64,000 nt of DNA from Linum tenue (GCA_946122785.1 CAMGYJ010000005.1:65918200-65982199); one strand, 5' to 3'. Positions 18,760 to 31,343 are shown, counted from the stretch's first letter. A program made the numbers and translations. Notes: a model not told the origin generated them from the sequence alone.

Positions 18760-19980
18760 AAGTTTGAGAATTGGGGTAGACATACCACTTAAATTTGAAT
18801 AGGACCTCAGGTACTATTAAAGTCGTCAAAGTGTGCATCCGTCTAGTTTTCCATCCAACACTAACTTTAAATTACTTTTTGGTACCCAAAACTTTTAAAA
18901 CATTCAAAACTATAATTCAACAAGTTTTATCTAATATAAAAATTAGAAAACCTTCTATACATAGTATTACTAGAATGGCAAATCAATTTTTTTTAATAAA
19001 ATAGATAAATTAGTAAAAATAATAAATATACTAGAAGATAATCATAAATATTTAAAATCAATATTGGAATATCTATTTAAACTACTAATTCAATTATAAG
19101 CACCTTTAAAAATAGTTAAAATAGAAACTAATTGATCATCAATACATCAATACCAAAGAAGGATAAATGGAACACAATCAGAAATAATTAAACATATTTC
19201 AGTAGTTTAAAAAGATTTAGAACGAAAGGAGACGGAAAGTAATCAAGTAATAATTAAACTATAAAAGCTACAACATTCAATAAAAAATATAGAAAAAAAT
19301 ATGACTATAGGAATAGAATTAGAATTAGTAAATTTAACTAATATGGTACATCTACAATATAATATCAGAGAATTACAAGTAGATTTGACATTGAGAATTA
19401 CACAACATCAACAAGATGTAAGAGAACTAAATATAACATCTTCGGATTATTTATATCGAGATATAATTCACAGGATATATTTGCTTTAGTGAATTCTTCA
19501 ATGATTAAAACAACTAATGATAATTAAAAATACTTATAATGATAATTTATTTTAAATTTTCTATTAAAAATTGGTATGATATCAGAGTCTTCAAAAAGAT
19601 GATTCCAACTAAACAGAATTCATATGATAATTCAATTATTGGAACATAACGATAATTGAAAATACTTATAATGATAATTGATTCTAAATTTTCTATTCAA
19701 AAGTTGGTTTGGTATAAAGTTATCAAAAGAGGATTCCAACTAAACAATTTAAAAATGATGTTTTCATAACACCAAATGATTTTTTACAATAAGAAAAGTA
19801 GAAGGACCAATTATGAAATTTAGAAAATGGAATATTCGAAGAATATTCTGTCAACTTTAACGGAATGCACTTAACAGTAAACTTAAATAGTACCGAGAGC
19901 ACATATAATAGAGTTTAATGGTACGCGATGCCTTATTATTAGTTAAGTGGTATAGCTCCTCCAATTCTGATATTTTAGTG
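18760..19980. mobile_element. Putative inverted-repeat DNA element, AT-rich interior
   Basis: The left end (18765-18860) and the inverted complement of the right end (19850-19975) share AGAATTGG...ATACCACTTAA and GGTACTATTAAA/CGTACCATTAAA-like blocks. This suggests terminal inverted repeats of roughly 100 bp. The interior is very AT-rich with only short chance frames (for example a 62-codon frame at 19301). No transposase is present and termini and target duplication are not resolved. Confidence 0.42.
19519..19746. repeat. Diverged direct repeat (~97 bp, 132-bp period)
   Basis: GATAATTAAAAATACTTATA at 19519 and GATAATTGAAAATACTTATA at 19651 begin two copies that both end AGGATTCCAACTAAAC or GATGATTCCAACTAAAC. 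A TA-rich spacer separates them. Confidence 0.7.
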
Positions 19981-20039
19981 ATACCCGAAGTATTTTACCC
20001 CATATCCACCACATAATCAAACCGGCTTTCTTGTGTGTT

Positions 20040-23000
20040 TTTTTTGTTTGCTTAAATGGAGGCCGAAGGCCAAGAAAAAGAAGTTACAGGCCGATTAAGT
20101 GAGGGAAGGAGAATGAGAAACAATACGACGTTTAAAGCTAACACCCATCATATCATCTCTAATAATCGAAGCTAGCCCGGATGGTGGGTGTGCAAGCTCA
20201 TCCATACCATAGGGATAGACGAGACTGTGCTTCGGGAGCCAGTCCGCGGATCTATTCCCTTCCCGGTATGTATGAGTGATGCTAACCAACCAGTCTTGAC
20301 TAAGCTTCCTGCGAATCGCCGCCAGAATCGTGGAGTGAGGGTGAAGTGGATCATGCCTATTCTTGAGTAATTGAATAGCTAACTCAGAATCAGACTGAAC
20401 GACAATGACGCGATGCCCACTCCTCCAAGCTATGTCCAGTCCATGAAAGAATGCCCACAGCTCCGCTAGCGCAGCCGTTGCGTGCCCAATGTTAGCCACA
20501 AAACCACCCAACCAATGTCCAGAGGAGTCTCGCAGTAGACCACCAGCTCCTGTATCTCCCGGGTTTCCATTGGAGGCACCATCAATATTTAAAGCCATCC
20601 ATCCAAACTGAGGAGCCTTCTAGCTCACCTCGGCTAGAACTCGGTTCGGAGGGTGGTTTCTTGTACCCGGTAGAGCTGCAGCTGCATTCCAAGCTTCGTA
20701 CCACATCTTTGCCTTAGTCATTATGGAGTGAGCAAGCGAAGGAGGCATGAGAGCTGCACAACTTCCATGGAACGAAGCTGTTGATATGTTCTTCCAAAGG
20801 AGCCATACTGCAATGCTAAAGAAAGTAGCCCAAGGAACTCCATCTCTGTCATTAGCCGAATCTGCCAAATTCTGTCGTAGCCAAGAGGATTGATCACAAC
20901 TAAAGAACATGCCTTGTTTCTGCTGAGGCACATTTCTACTCCAGAAGAAGACTGCAGGGGGGCAGTCTCAAAGGATGTGGAGAATGGTCTCTGGTTGCCC
21001 TTGACAACGGGTGCTGAAAGGGTTAGGCGCAATCTTCCTGTGAAAACGTTGACAGTTGGTGGCGATCTTCCCCAAAAGCACCAACCATATAAAGCTTCTT
21101 ATCCTCTAAGGGCACGGAAGCTTCCAAAAGATCTTCCAAAATCGTCCATCGGGATCCTGCTGCTGTGAGTTGAGAAGGTTATATGTCGATCTCGTCGTAT
21201 AACTTCCATCAGAATAGGTTGTCCAAAAGATTTCGTCCTCTTCCACTGAGAGATTACCACTGCCACACTGGTTATCTTCTGCTGAACATCGATAGGAAGG
21301 ATGTTGGCGAAGAGATCTGTCTTCCATCGACGCTCTGGGGTAATGAAGTCTACGACCACCGCACCCTCGAGTTCCTCCGGAATTGGGCTCACCGCGATAT
21401 CCTTGAGCAGTACCTGCAACAGCCAAACATCCAATCAAAATTTAGTGTGCCTCCCATTTTTAATATTCCACGCACAACCTTTTCGAAGAAAGTTGCTAGC
21501 TTTTGCGAAGCCATTCCAGGTAAAGGAACTTCCTTGAATCGGTATGAGGATTTCCAAGTGTTCTTTATCCCGTCCATACTTGGAATGCATGACCTGAGCC
21601 CAGAGATTCTCTTTGTCTTTTAGGAGGCGCCATCCATTCTTAGCAAGCATTGATAAGTTAGCTTGTCGGAGAGAGCGAAGCCCAGCTCCACCTTGATCTT
21701 TAGGGAGAATCATCTTTTCCTAGGCCACCAAATGCATTTTGGATTGGTTCTCGTCTTCCCCCAAAATGAAGTCTCGATTGAGCTTGTCAATGCTTTTACA
21801 GACTGCACTCGGGATTAACTCAGTATTCATATGATAAGTAGGCAAGGCAGAAGAGACCGATCTGACTATAGTGAGGCGGGCTGCAAAGGACAAACGCTTG
21901 GCCTTCCATGGTGCAAGCTTCTTCTGGATTCTGAGGAGAAGATGCTGGTATCGCCCTTTAGTGACCCGTCCATGAATAGCCTGAATCCCCAAATACTTTC
22001 CAAGCTCCTGGTTAAGGGGAATGCCTGCTCTCTGACTCAGTCTCAGGGCTCTATCCCGTGGAATGTTGGGAGAGACATACATGAGGGATTTGCTGTAGTT
22101 GATCCTTTGTCCCGAACTGAAGCAAAAATCTTCCAAGCAGGTCTTGATGACCTGAATCTGTCTCGACTTTGCTTCAGCAAAGAGCAACAAGTCATCTGCA
22201 AAAAAGAGATGGGTGAGAGGAGGGCCATTCCCAGTAAGCTTAATCGCTTTCCAATTACCATCTGCAACCGCCTTATCAATAATGTGAGAAAGTCTTTCCA
22301 TGAAGAGATCTCCCTAGCGAACTCCACGAGACGGAGTGATAGGAGGTGAGAGCTTCCCGTTCCAGAGAATGCGCATCTTGTTCTGTTCAATACAGTACGT
22401 AATACATCTGATCCAGGTGCTGGGAAGACCAATTTCTTTCAAAGTGTCCCTGAGAAAGTCCCACCGAAGCATGTCGTACGCCTTCTCCAGGTCTATCTTC
22501 ATAATCAAACTGCCTTTCTTCCCTTTCCTCTTCCAGAAAGAGTGGAGGATCTCCTGAACGATGATGACATTGTCTGTAGTTTGCCGACCAGGAATGAAAC
22601 TACTCTGATGAGGTGAGATCAGCTTCCTCATGACAGGCTTGAGTCGGTTGGCCATGGCTTTGGTAATTGCCTTCAAGATGACGTTATTAATGGAGATCGG
22701 GCGCAACTGGGAGACAAACTCTGGGCTGTCAACTTTGGGGATCAAGACCACTGTCGACTCTAAAACCTGCTCTAGGAGAGGTTCTGAGGCAAAGAAAGAG
22801 AGCGCCATGGTAGTCAAAGATTTGCCGACAATGTTCCACATTTATTGGTAGAACCCTGCTTGGTAGCCGTCTGGACCAGGTGCCTGAAAGGGCTTCATCT
22901 AAAAAATGGCTCTATGGATATCCATAATAGTCATTGGCCGAAGAAGACTCTGCCAATCAGCCTGAGTAAGGCGAGGAAAGGCGTGCTTAGGAAGTCGATC

Positions 23001-23852
23001 ATCATAGTTGATAACATCCTGCAAGTAAAGATTAGCATAAAAATCAAAGACTAGAGATGAGAGGGATTGAGGATCATCAATCGAGTTCCCATTAATGTCT
23101 CGAAGAGCTTTGATCATGTTGCGGCACCTTCTAATATTCACTTGCTGATGAAAGTAAGCCGTATTCCTCTCGCGAAACTTTACCCATTTCTCTCGAGATC
23201 TTTGAAACCATATGAGTTCTTCCTGCTCCATGACTTTATCTAACTCAACTTCAATTTTGGTGTGTAATTTGGCCAGTCCGGGGCTGAAAGTGGTGGCGAG
23301 TCTATCTTCCACTCCTTTAATCCGAGCCAACAGCCTCCTATTCCGCTGTTGAATGCTGCCAAAGACATTGGCATTCCAGTTTTGGAGCTTGGTCGCTAGG
23401 CTGTTGAGAGCATTAGGGAGAGCTTCATTCTCCTCCCATGCACCTACAATAAAATCCATGAAGTTAGCATGGGTTAGCCAAGCTGCTTCGAACTTAAAAG
23501 GGTGATGAGACGAGGAAGAAAGCCCATGATTGGCTATCGTAGTAAGAATAGGATGGTGGTTCAAATGGAGACGAGGAAGGTGGAGGACGAAAGTATTCAG
23601 AAAGGTCGAATTCCAGAGCGGGTTGCAGAGGCTTCTATCCAACCCAATCGCCTTGTGGCTGGATTGCTGATCTCCCCTGGTCCATGGAAAGCGTGGACCC
23701 GAGAATCCTAGATCAACCAGCTCTGCCAAATTAATCCTCTCATTGAACAGGCTGCATCTTCGAATGGTAGCTCTGGAGGCCAGTCCGGTCTTCTCCTCCA
23801 CCGTTCGAATCGTGTTGAAATCTCCTGTCAAAAGCCATGGGAGATCTAATTA
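20040..23852 (-). pseudogene. LINE (L1-type) ORF2, largely preserved (LINE C)
   Basis: Minus-strand reading from 23852 to 20095, with an A-rich 3' tail seen as a T-run near 20040-20052. Domains in order: endonuclease C-terminus (PWLLTGDFNTIRT; SDH motif altered to LNHHPI), 23852 to about 23580; linker; RT, with IPKVDSPEF, RPISINNVILK, SFIPGRQTTDN, the KAYDMLRWDF block and intact FADDLLLF near 22190; post-RT zinc region to about 20930; RNase H at 20598-20095. From 23831 to 21099 everything is in one frame, broken only by stops near 22899, 22314, 21720 and 21435. One frameshift lies near 20950-21030, and another stop near 20620. The 5' end is truncated within the endonuclease, as is usual for LINEs. 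Confidence 0.88.
20095..20598 (-). CDS. RNase H domain of LINE C
   Basis: A 167-residue uninterrupted segment with the plant LINE RNase H signature. MALNIDGASNGNPG holds the first Asp, AELWAFFHGLDIA the Glu, VVQSDSELAI the second Asp and REGNRSADWL the last. It is the natural C-terminus of the LINE polyprotein. RNase H removes the RNA strand during target-primed reverse transcription. The upstream stop near 20620 separates it from the rest, so it would not be translated as a unit. Confidence 0.8.
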   Translation of the reverse strand: MALNIDGASNGNPGDTGAGGLLRDSSGHWLGGFVANIGHATAALAELWAFFHGLDIAWRSGHRVIVVQSDSELAIQLLKNRHDPLHPHSTILAAIRRKLSQDWLVSITHTYREGNRSADWLPKHSLVYPYGMDELAHPPSGLASIIRDDMMGVSFKRRIVSHSPSLT

Positions 23853-24293
23853 GGTTGATCATAATTGAATTTATCATCCACGTATGAAGTGTCATTTGAT
23901 TTTGAATCAACAAGGCATTGATGGTACGCTATGAGAAAGAGGATACTCGTATTGCGAGATTACGTGGCCGAGGAAACTACGACACTAGCATGAGTGGAAC
24001 TTGTTCTGCAAGCGTGCATCAGCTATCAAGTCATGTTGGTTGCCAAGAGAAGGCTAGGCCCAAACCAGAAGAAGATTGGGTTTGGAAAGAAAGGCATTCG
24101 TCCAACCCAAAGCCAACTTTATAGAGCTCAAAATTGGTAGCCATTAAACCCAAAACCAAGTCATAGCCCAATCAATCTGATTCCAAAAACTTCCCCTTCT
24201 CATCCCAACCCCACCCCAACTTCTCCTCCCTCCCTCAGGCCCAGGCCCAATTATAGCACGAACCAAAATCATAATATCTGAATGAAAATGGAT
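23853..24293. other. Short intergenic stretch between LINE C and a Mutator-like end
   Basis: Contains a 68-codon open frame at 23918-24124 (ending RPKPEEDWVWKE) that I do not recognise. It could be a remnant of retroelement coding sequence. No other signal is visible. Confidence 0.4.
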
Positions 24294-24545
24294 GGGTAAA
24301 TGCCAAGTTTGGTCACTAAGTTTACTATGTTTAGTCACTGGAAAAAAAATAATATCAATTTTGGTAACTCGAATTAGTAAAACAGTCCACGTTTAGTCAC
24401 TTTCCGTTAACTTTATCTGATGTGGCAGTCAACACTAACAATTGAACGTTAAATGTCTGACGTGGCAAATAAAAAATTAATAAAAAATTAATTTAATTAA
24501 TATAATATTTTCACATTATTAAAATAATAAAAAATAGAAAATCCC
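24294..24545. repeat. Mutator-like terminal repeat, same family as 4408
   Basis: Starts GGGTAAATGCCAAGTTTGGT. It shares with 4408-4620 the ordered motifs 'tttggtcac', 'cgtttagtcactttccgtta', 'gatgtggcagtcaac' and 'gttaaatg..tgacgtgg'. The partner end is not found, so this is a solitary or truncated end. Confidence 0.55.
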
Positions 24546-24712
24546 TTCCCTGAATAAGAGCTCTAGCGGCTTGCGCCACCAAAAAGGCTATAAATCACAA
24601 AATAAAAAAAGTAGAAAAATGAAAAAAAAATAACATATACATGCTACCCATGTTCAATGTCTTATTCACGTATGTGTAGCTTCTGAACAATTATCATTCG
24701 TTATAGCCTAAT

Positions 24713-27603
24713 TGAAAATCCCACTACTTTGACTTGGAAAAAGACATTTCTACCCCGGGGTATATTTAAAATTTTCAAATAACACAACTTTAAATAAAAT
24801 ACCAATCTCAAATATCTTAATATCTCAAAGCGAAGCTCTGAACACGTGGGCGAAACTTAAATCGTACTCTTAAAAGAAACAAAAGAAATGAATCTCCAGT
24901 CTTTAAATCTTAACAATAAAGTCTTAATAACTTAAAAAGTCCTCAAGTGCTTACTCTGACGGCTGGCTCGACATTCTTCAACGACGGTGGTGCGGAACTC
25001 CTCTAACTTGTTGGTCACGAACTGTCTGATTGTAATTTCCTCCTCTAAGATATGGTGAGTGAGTCGGGGTCAGTCTATGCTCTTACGTTAAACTCTATAG
25101 TACTTTAGTATTCTTCTCTAAATACTTAACTTCGACTAGTGGAAGTCGTTTTATACTTCCATTCTTAAAAATCTCAACTCTTAAAATTCTTCGGGAGTAA
25201 GTTACTTTAGTATTCTTCGGGAGCAATAATGAATGGATGTCTTGACTCGATTACTTGTTGATTACAATTGCCATGTATTGTGTTTTGTGAATTGGAATAG
25301 ATGGTTGGCTAACTAGGTAGCCATGTGAGTTTTGAGCCGATCATTTTCTTCTCGTGTGCTTTGATCCCTCATACCATGGTGAGTAACATCACAGTTGTCA
25401 CTAGTGAGTATGATGGAGGCATAGGATTAGTCCACGCCCAAATGTTGATTGTCCCAAAATATTATATTCCCTAGTCAAGCCCTTTGAGCTTTGTGACTCC
25501 ATTCTTAAAGCTTAGCCAAGTGCTTAAATCTTTTGACTGACTCGGGGATTCCTCACTAGCTAGTCCGGTTGCCAACTCATACGTATAAGAGCCAATCCAG
25601 AATTTCCTTAAACTTAAACTTATCGTGGAAGGCTCTTCTTCCACGATTCTCAAGAGCATAACTGCTGCTCTATCTCAAAATCTCAAATGGCAACAAACTT
25701 GCCCTAGTGACTAAAAACTCTTAAAAAGGTTCACATTCTTGAAGGTGAAGTACTTAAAAATAACTTGTTTCTTAAACTTTAATAATAACTCCTAAACATA
25801 AAGCTTTAAAGTAAATAACAACTCATACATATTCACTACAATCATAGCTCAAACAAAGCACATATCATCAATCATAAGCACAATCAAACAACGACAATCA
25901 CTTCATCAAAATACTTAAAGCTCGTAATACTTGAAAGAACACGTAAGGCGTAGAATTTACACCCTTTACACTCACTTCTCAAATGCCGATACTTTAGCTC
26001 GTTGGACGTGGAATGCCTAACTTGACCGCTTCCTTAATCCTATAAATAGAGATTGATTACCCTTAGTCGGTACTCCGTAAAATTTTCCGTCCTCCTAGAA
26101 TAGTCCCAAAATTCTTTAAAAATGGCCCTGAACCTCTTTAAATTATTTTCTCAAAAATTGGAATTTTCCCCAAATTTCCCCAAACTTGAATTATTACTAT
26201 CAACTCAAAATCCCCTAAATAAATCTCATAAATTTCCAAAAAAATATTTTCCCTCTTTAAAACTCAAATTCTAACTTAGAATAACTCAAAATATAACGAG
26301 AATTTATTGTATATAATTTACATCTTAATTAACCCCTTCATCCTATTTTATTTTCTCAAAAACGAATTTTAGAAATATATTTTCAACGTATGAATTTCTT
26401 TTTCTAAATTTTATAAGGTAATAACTGTATTAAGATTTTCCAAAAATTAAAAAATTAACAAAATACTCAAATTTTTTAATTTAATCAATTAAAACCAGCA
26501 TCTTGTCAATTTTTAAAATTGTTGAATAGACTCTAAAAATCATTAAATAATTAATAGATAATCATGGTAGTATCTTATTGCTATTAAAATTATCAACGGT
26601 ACTAAAATCGCTCGCATGATAATTTATTTACTTAAAACCGCCTTTCTATCTATTTTAGAAATTATAAAAGTGAACTCCAAAAAATTTCAGATTAATACGC
26701 AGACATCCCCTTGGTTTTATACTATTTTTAAAATTATTACACCACGAAAAACGTAGTGTAAAGTAACTAAAATAATAATAATAATCTTGATAAAATACTA
26801 TTTTTAGCCCATCGTCACTTTTTAAAACAGTAGGAACTAAGCTGTTCGAACTAATAATAAAGGGGACTAATCAGGATATTTTTTCGCAGACAGAAACAGA
26901 ATTATCGTCTTAGTACTTATACGTTTTAAATTTACCATATGAGTACCTGAATTATCAGATTTGCACCCTCAACTCTCGGGACTCGTATCTCCCTCGTCTG
27001 ACGTCGAAATTCATTTCCGTCGAAACCGGGATGCTCTTGGGATTGTCTTTTTCGCGATGATGCCAAGGTTTTAGAGTTTGGTTGAGGTCGACTACGCCGG
27101 TACCGCCGACGTGCTTCCCGGCGAGCCTCCGATCCCTTCCCGGCGAGACTATGGTACGCGGGAGTCGCCGGCCTATTTCTGATGCTGGAGGTTGCAGAAG
27201 GGAGGAGCGACGCGGCGTTGGCGCTGCTGCTCACGAGGGAGGAGCGGTTTCTTTCTTTCCTCTTTCCTTTGTTTTACGGTAGCGGGTGACGGTTTTGAGG
27301 AGGCGAAGTAAATGGGGAAACAGATGGGGTTAGTGCCGTAGCGGGTTTTGGGGTTTCTTAATATTTAATTGTTTTTTTTTACAATTTTCCCCCACTTCTT
27401 TCCTAGTGTAACGGGATGGGGATGAAGATGAAGATGATTATAATAATAATATTATTATTATGATTAATGTTATTATTATTATGATTATTATTATTATTAT
27501 TATTATTATTTCCACTCTACTGTTGCAATCCTTAGCACGTAACCGTGAAACCAACTATTCCTGTATTATGGTCGAACTAAAATTTAAAGATCGGGGTGTT
27601 ACA
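24713..27603 (-). repeat. Solo LTR (2891 bp) with 5-bp target duplication CTAAT
   Basis: Minus-strand ends are TGTAACACCCCGATC at 27603 and GGGATTTTCA at 24713. Exactly flanking are CTAAT at 24708-24712 and CTAAT at 27604-27608. It is collinear with 61288-63357 (shared: GGAAAAAGACATTTCTACCC or its variant, AACACGTGGGC, and the CCGGTTGCCAACTCATACGT block). No internal retroelement genes lie between the duplications, so it formed by LTR-LTR recombination. A TGTAACACCCC start is common among Tekay/Del-type chromovirus LTRs (family knowledge, not proven here). Open frames inside are not genes. Confidence 0.9.
27418..27511. repeat. GAT/ATT microsatellite tract
   Basis: Simple trinucleotide run (GATGAAGATGAAGATGATTA followed by ATT/TTA repeats) inside the solo LTR. 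The other family member has only a short equivalent near 63232-63262. Confidence 0.85.
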
Positions 27604-27859
27604 CTAATAAATCGCGATTTTTTCGCGAATCCATTCAAAATCGCGCTTCTGCGCTCTAAAGCGGGAGCGCCTACCCCTTTCACACGAATTATGTGACTTA
27701 AGCCACAATAATTCATTGGTCCGTTCAAGTCCGCGCGTGTACACACGATGAAAGTTGCTCTTTCCAAAATCGCTCCTCCGCAAAACGCACTAGAGCCAGA
27801 AATTTTGAAATGGGATTCAAGTTTTCCCTTCATGCTTTTATATATTGTGTAGACACGTC

Positions 27860-28021
27860 CAGGGGCGGACCCACCTTTGACCAAGGTGTCTCACCCGACA
27901 CACCTTGGTTCGAAATTTTTGTGAAGAACCCACAAATTTTCGATGTAAAAAATACGAATATGAGACTTCCGACACACCTCTAATAATTGTAATCGACACA
28001 CCTTATTACATTAAAAAAATG
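27860..28021. mobile_element. hAT-type element, one end only
   Basis: CAGGGGCGGACCCACCTTTG at 27860 is a standard plant hAT terminus. It is followed by about 160 bases with a repeated ACACACCTT motif. The opposite end is missing, and copia sequence starts by about 28022. Confidence 0.5.
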
Positions 28022-29962
28022 TCATAATGTTATTAAAGTTTGGAATTAGAGGAGAAGAGTCTTGGACATGTGAAGAAGAAGGAAAACTGGTCTCAGTTGA
28101 ATTAGAGTTTGCTGGAGGGCTGCTGTCAAGAATGACATTTTTGTAGGGGAAAACTGTTTCATGAAACACAACATCCCTAGAAGTGAAAACTTCATTAGTA
28201 TCTAGATCATAAAGTCTATAGCCTTTAACTCCAAACTATATCCAACAAAAATACACTTGATTGATCTTGTTGCTAGCTTAGGTTTGTGGGGCAAAACTGA
28301 TATAGCATAAGCTAAACATCCAAAAACCCTGAGGTCTGAGTAATCAGGTGGTACACCATAAAGAACTTCGAATGGAGTTTTGTTTGAAAGGATTGGGGAA
28401 GGAATTCTATTGATCAGAAAAGAAGCATGAAGCACAAAGAAACTCCAGAAGGTAACTGGTAAGCCAGACTGAAATCTCAAAGCCCTAGATGCATTCAACA
28501 AGTGTTGATGCTTTCTTTCCACTCGTCCATTCTGTTGAGCTGTTCTCACACAGCTCATTTCATGGATGATCCCATTCTGCTGATAAAAATCTTTCAAATG
28601 GAACTCCTGACCCTGATCAGACCTCACAATTTTGATATATTTGTTGAACTGAGTTGTAACAAGAGCATGGAAAGATTGTAAAAGAGCTCCTGCTTCTGAT
28701 TTACTTCTCATGAGATAAATCCAAACAGATCTACTACAATCATCAACAATAGTGAGGAAATAGATAAAACCATCTAGAGAAGGGGTATCAATAGGGCCCC
28801 AAATGTCTGTGTGTATCATATCAAAAGGTTCTTTACTAATGGAACTGCTCCTAACAAAAGGGAGCCTTTTCTGCTTAGCTAAGTGACAGACTTCACAGTG
28901 TGTAACTGTACTGGTATCTACTTCCTTATGCTGTTTTTGTATTTCTTGTAGCTTGGGAAGTGAAGGATGTCCAAGTCTACTGTGCCAAAGGTTAAAAGCT
29001 TGTGGTGAGGAAGATGTGAAAGGTCTTGATGTCTGGGATTGATCAAAAAGGTAGAGCGCTCTATTTACTCGGACCAAACCAATCCTCAGTTGAAAAATGA
29101 GGTCATGAATGACACAAAAATCAGAACAAAAAATGAGTGAAACTGGAGAGTCATTGGTCAATTTGCTTACAGAAACAAGGATGTAAGCAAAAGAAGGAAC
29201 ACAAAGGACATTGGTTAACAGCAAACCACATGATAACCTAACTATCCCTATGTGTGTAACAGGGACTTGCTCTCCATTAGGAAGTGTGACAGTGATTCCT
29301 TCTACTAGCTTGTACTTAAGGTAATAGTTCACTGAGCAAATGATATGGTCACTAGCACCTGTATCTAGGACCCAAACATGCTTAATCCCAGTCATTCTTG
29401 TTGATAGAGCAAATGTACCTACCATGGAAGTGGATGGTCGATTGAGAGTGACTGAATGTGCAGCAGGAACAGTGGGTGAAGGTGGTGGTCAAGGAGATGA
29501 TTGTTGCTGCATCATTGCTTTCAGCTTACTGAAATCTTCCATGGCTGTAGACAACCTTGCAAAAATGGACTGAGGGTCATTGATGTTGTTTTGTCCTCCT
29601 TGTGAAGGAGTTTGAGAAAGTTGTTCCCCAGTATCAACAGATCCAGCAAATCTTGAGTTGTCTTCCTGCATTTTCTCCCTAGCTTTCTTCATCTTCAGCT
29701 TATAACAATATTTAATCACATGATTGTTCTTTTTGCAGTAAACACAGAAGAGTTTTTGGTTTGGATCTGCCTGAGGAGTTGATTGAGACCTAGGGTACTG
29801 TCTCTGAGATTGATTGGATCCTGCTGCAAGAGCAATGGATTCTGCAGGCTTGCTTCCAACCAAACCATTACCTTTCATCTGCCTTTCCAGCTGAATGACA
29901 GACCGACTATGTTTGGCCCGAATTTGAGAAGTTTTATGTTTCAAAATTTGAAGCCAAGCCAA
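28022..29962 (-). pseudogene. Ty1/copia gag (C-terminal), protease and integrase
   Basis: One minus-strand frame from 29962 to 28202 with a single TGA near 29489. Gag C-terminus: CCHC knuckle CVYCKKNNHVIKYC at 29705-29746. Protease: WVLDTGASDHI with the catalytic Asp at 29363-29365. Integrase: HSRLGH...CEVCHLAK zinc-binding region, then Asp (MIHTDIWGP, 28805-28807), Asp (VRSDQGQEF) and Glu (QNGRVERKHQH), so the DDE triad is present. The C-terminal motif NKTPFEVLYG is also present. Downstream (28200-28022) the frame continues with stops (LYDLDTNEVFTSRDVVFHE) towards the RT, which is missing. The N-terminal gag and LTRs are also missing. Confidence 0.88.
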
Positions 29963-30470
29963 ACGCCTCTAAATTTCTTTTTAAAAAGCTGAAGTTTTTC
30001 CGAAACTTAAAACAGAAGCTCCGATTTGAAATACAAAATTGTCCTTACCTTATATTATTCTTTTTCTAGAAAACATCATTTTCTGAAAATAGTATTATTT
30101 AATATGAAATAAATCTAACGTGATCCATTTTAATTAATTTTTTATTTTTCAGAATTTGTATTCATATTTTATGTTAGAAATTTTTTTTAGTCATTTTCCA
30201 TTACCTCTTATATTAGAAAGTAATTCTGATATTTTTTCAGCTAAACATTCAACAGCTTTTTTTTATATACTTCTTGAAAAGATCCAGAAAAGTTACTTCA
30301 TTCTACAAAAGTTACAGCAGGATCAACTACTAACCATACAAATTGAAACATTAGCGTCATGAAAGAAGTTTAAACATAAATAATCTATTCGACGACCCTT
30401 CTACCTTATGCAAGTTCATCGACCATATGCTATTGTAAATAACAAACCTATGAAATGAATGATTAAGAAA
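29963..30470. other. AT-rich stretch without recognised gene
   Basis: The first 150 bases include GTTTGGC-type short inverted motifs (29913-29975) that may be a MITE remnant at the edge of the copia gag. The rest is AT-rich with chance frames. Confidence 0.4.
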
Positions 30471-30478
30471 GAAATAAG

Positions 30479-31343
30479 CAATGTTGTCAAAGTCGAGCCG
30501 GAGTATGACCCGATAACGTGAACGGCTCGGTCATTAGTGGTCCAGCCGGCATTAGACCGTTTAAAAACCGTTTGAGAACCGGTACATTATAAACAATATA
30601 ATATCATAGTAGAACACACATAAAGTAATAATTCAATGATTTAATGAGTAAAAATGATAATTACAAGTACCATTTAATAATTCTACACAACATATATATA
30701 CAGCAACTAAAAAAAAACCCTAACCTAATCCTAAGAGACAACGCCGCTTCCCCACCCATCACTCTCCTTCCTTCCGCTTCCCCATCCCCCCTCCCTCTCT
30801 CCTTCCTCCTCTCCCGCCGCCGCACCTATTTTCATTTTTCAGCCACTATAGCCTTCTGCAATTCCTCAAAAATCCATCACCACATTCAATTCTTCCTCAT
30901 CCTTTCTTAACCCGCAAATGCTCTTCCTCGTCCCAATCCGCGAAATGGCTCAGATTCAATCCAAGCCTCTGGTGAGACAGGGCAGCTTAGCAGGGAGCTG
31001 CTTGCAACGGTGGCGACGGGATGGAAGCGCCGGGAGCGGGGAGCTTCTTGCTACAACAAGGACTGGCGATGGCGATGCGATGGCGACTGGGGATGGCGAT
31101 GCCGTCGGGAAGCGCCGATGCCGGGACAAGAGGTGTTGACGGCCGATTCCACGATTGGCCTTTTCTAATTTATTTTTTTTAGGGTAAATTAAACGGCCGA
31201 ACCGCGCGAGCGGTTAACCGCTTCGGCCGCTCGCCGGCCGCTGTATAAAACCGTGGCGGTTAAATAGCTTCGAGCCAGTTTTACGGCCGGGTGGCGGCTT
31301 TGGCGGTCCGGCCGGCTGGCTCGATTCGGCTTTGACAGCACTT
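30479..31343. mobile_element. hAT-type nonautonomous element (865 bp), perfect 8-bp TSD GAAATAAG
   Basis: GAAATAAG occurs at 30471-30478 and again at 31344-31351. The ends CAATGTTGTCAAAGTCGAGC and (inverted) AAGTGCTGTCAAAGCCGAAT form an imperfect terminal repeat with GC-rich CGGCCGG-type subterminal sequence. The interior has a pyrimidine-rich stretch and a GC-rich block (30960-31130) that could be captured exon sequence, but I do not recognise it. No transposase. Confidence 0.85.

Noticed and set aside
19301..19489. Possible endogenous pararetrovirus coiled-coil ORF next to a TGGTATGATATCAGAG primer-like motif
   Set aside because: Only 62 codons, no movement-protein, coat or RT motifs nearby, and the 'primer' motif is part of a local duplicated AT-rich repeat.
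27555..27884. 109-codon minus-strand frame
   Set aside because: It crosses the exact end of a solo LTR, its target duplication and a hAT terminus, so it cannot be a real gene.
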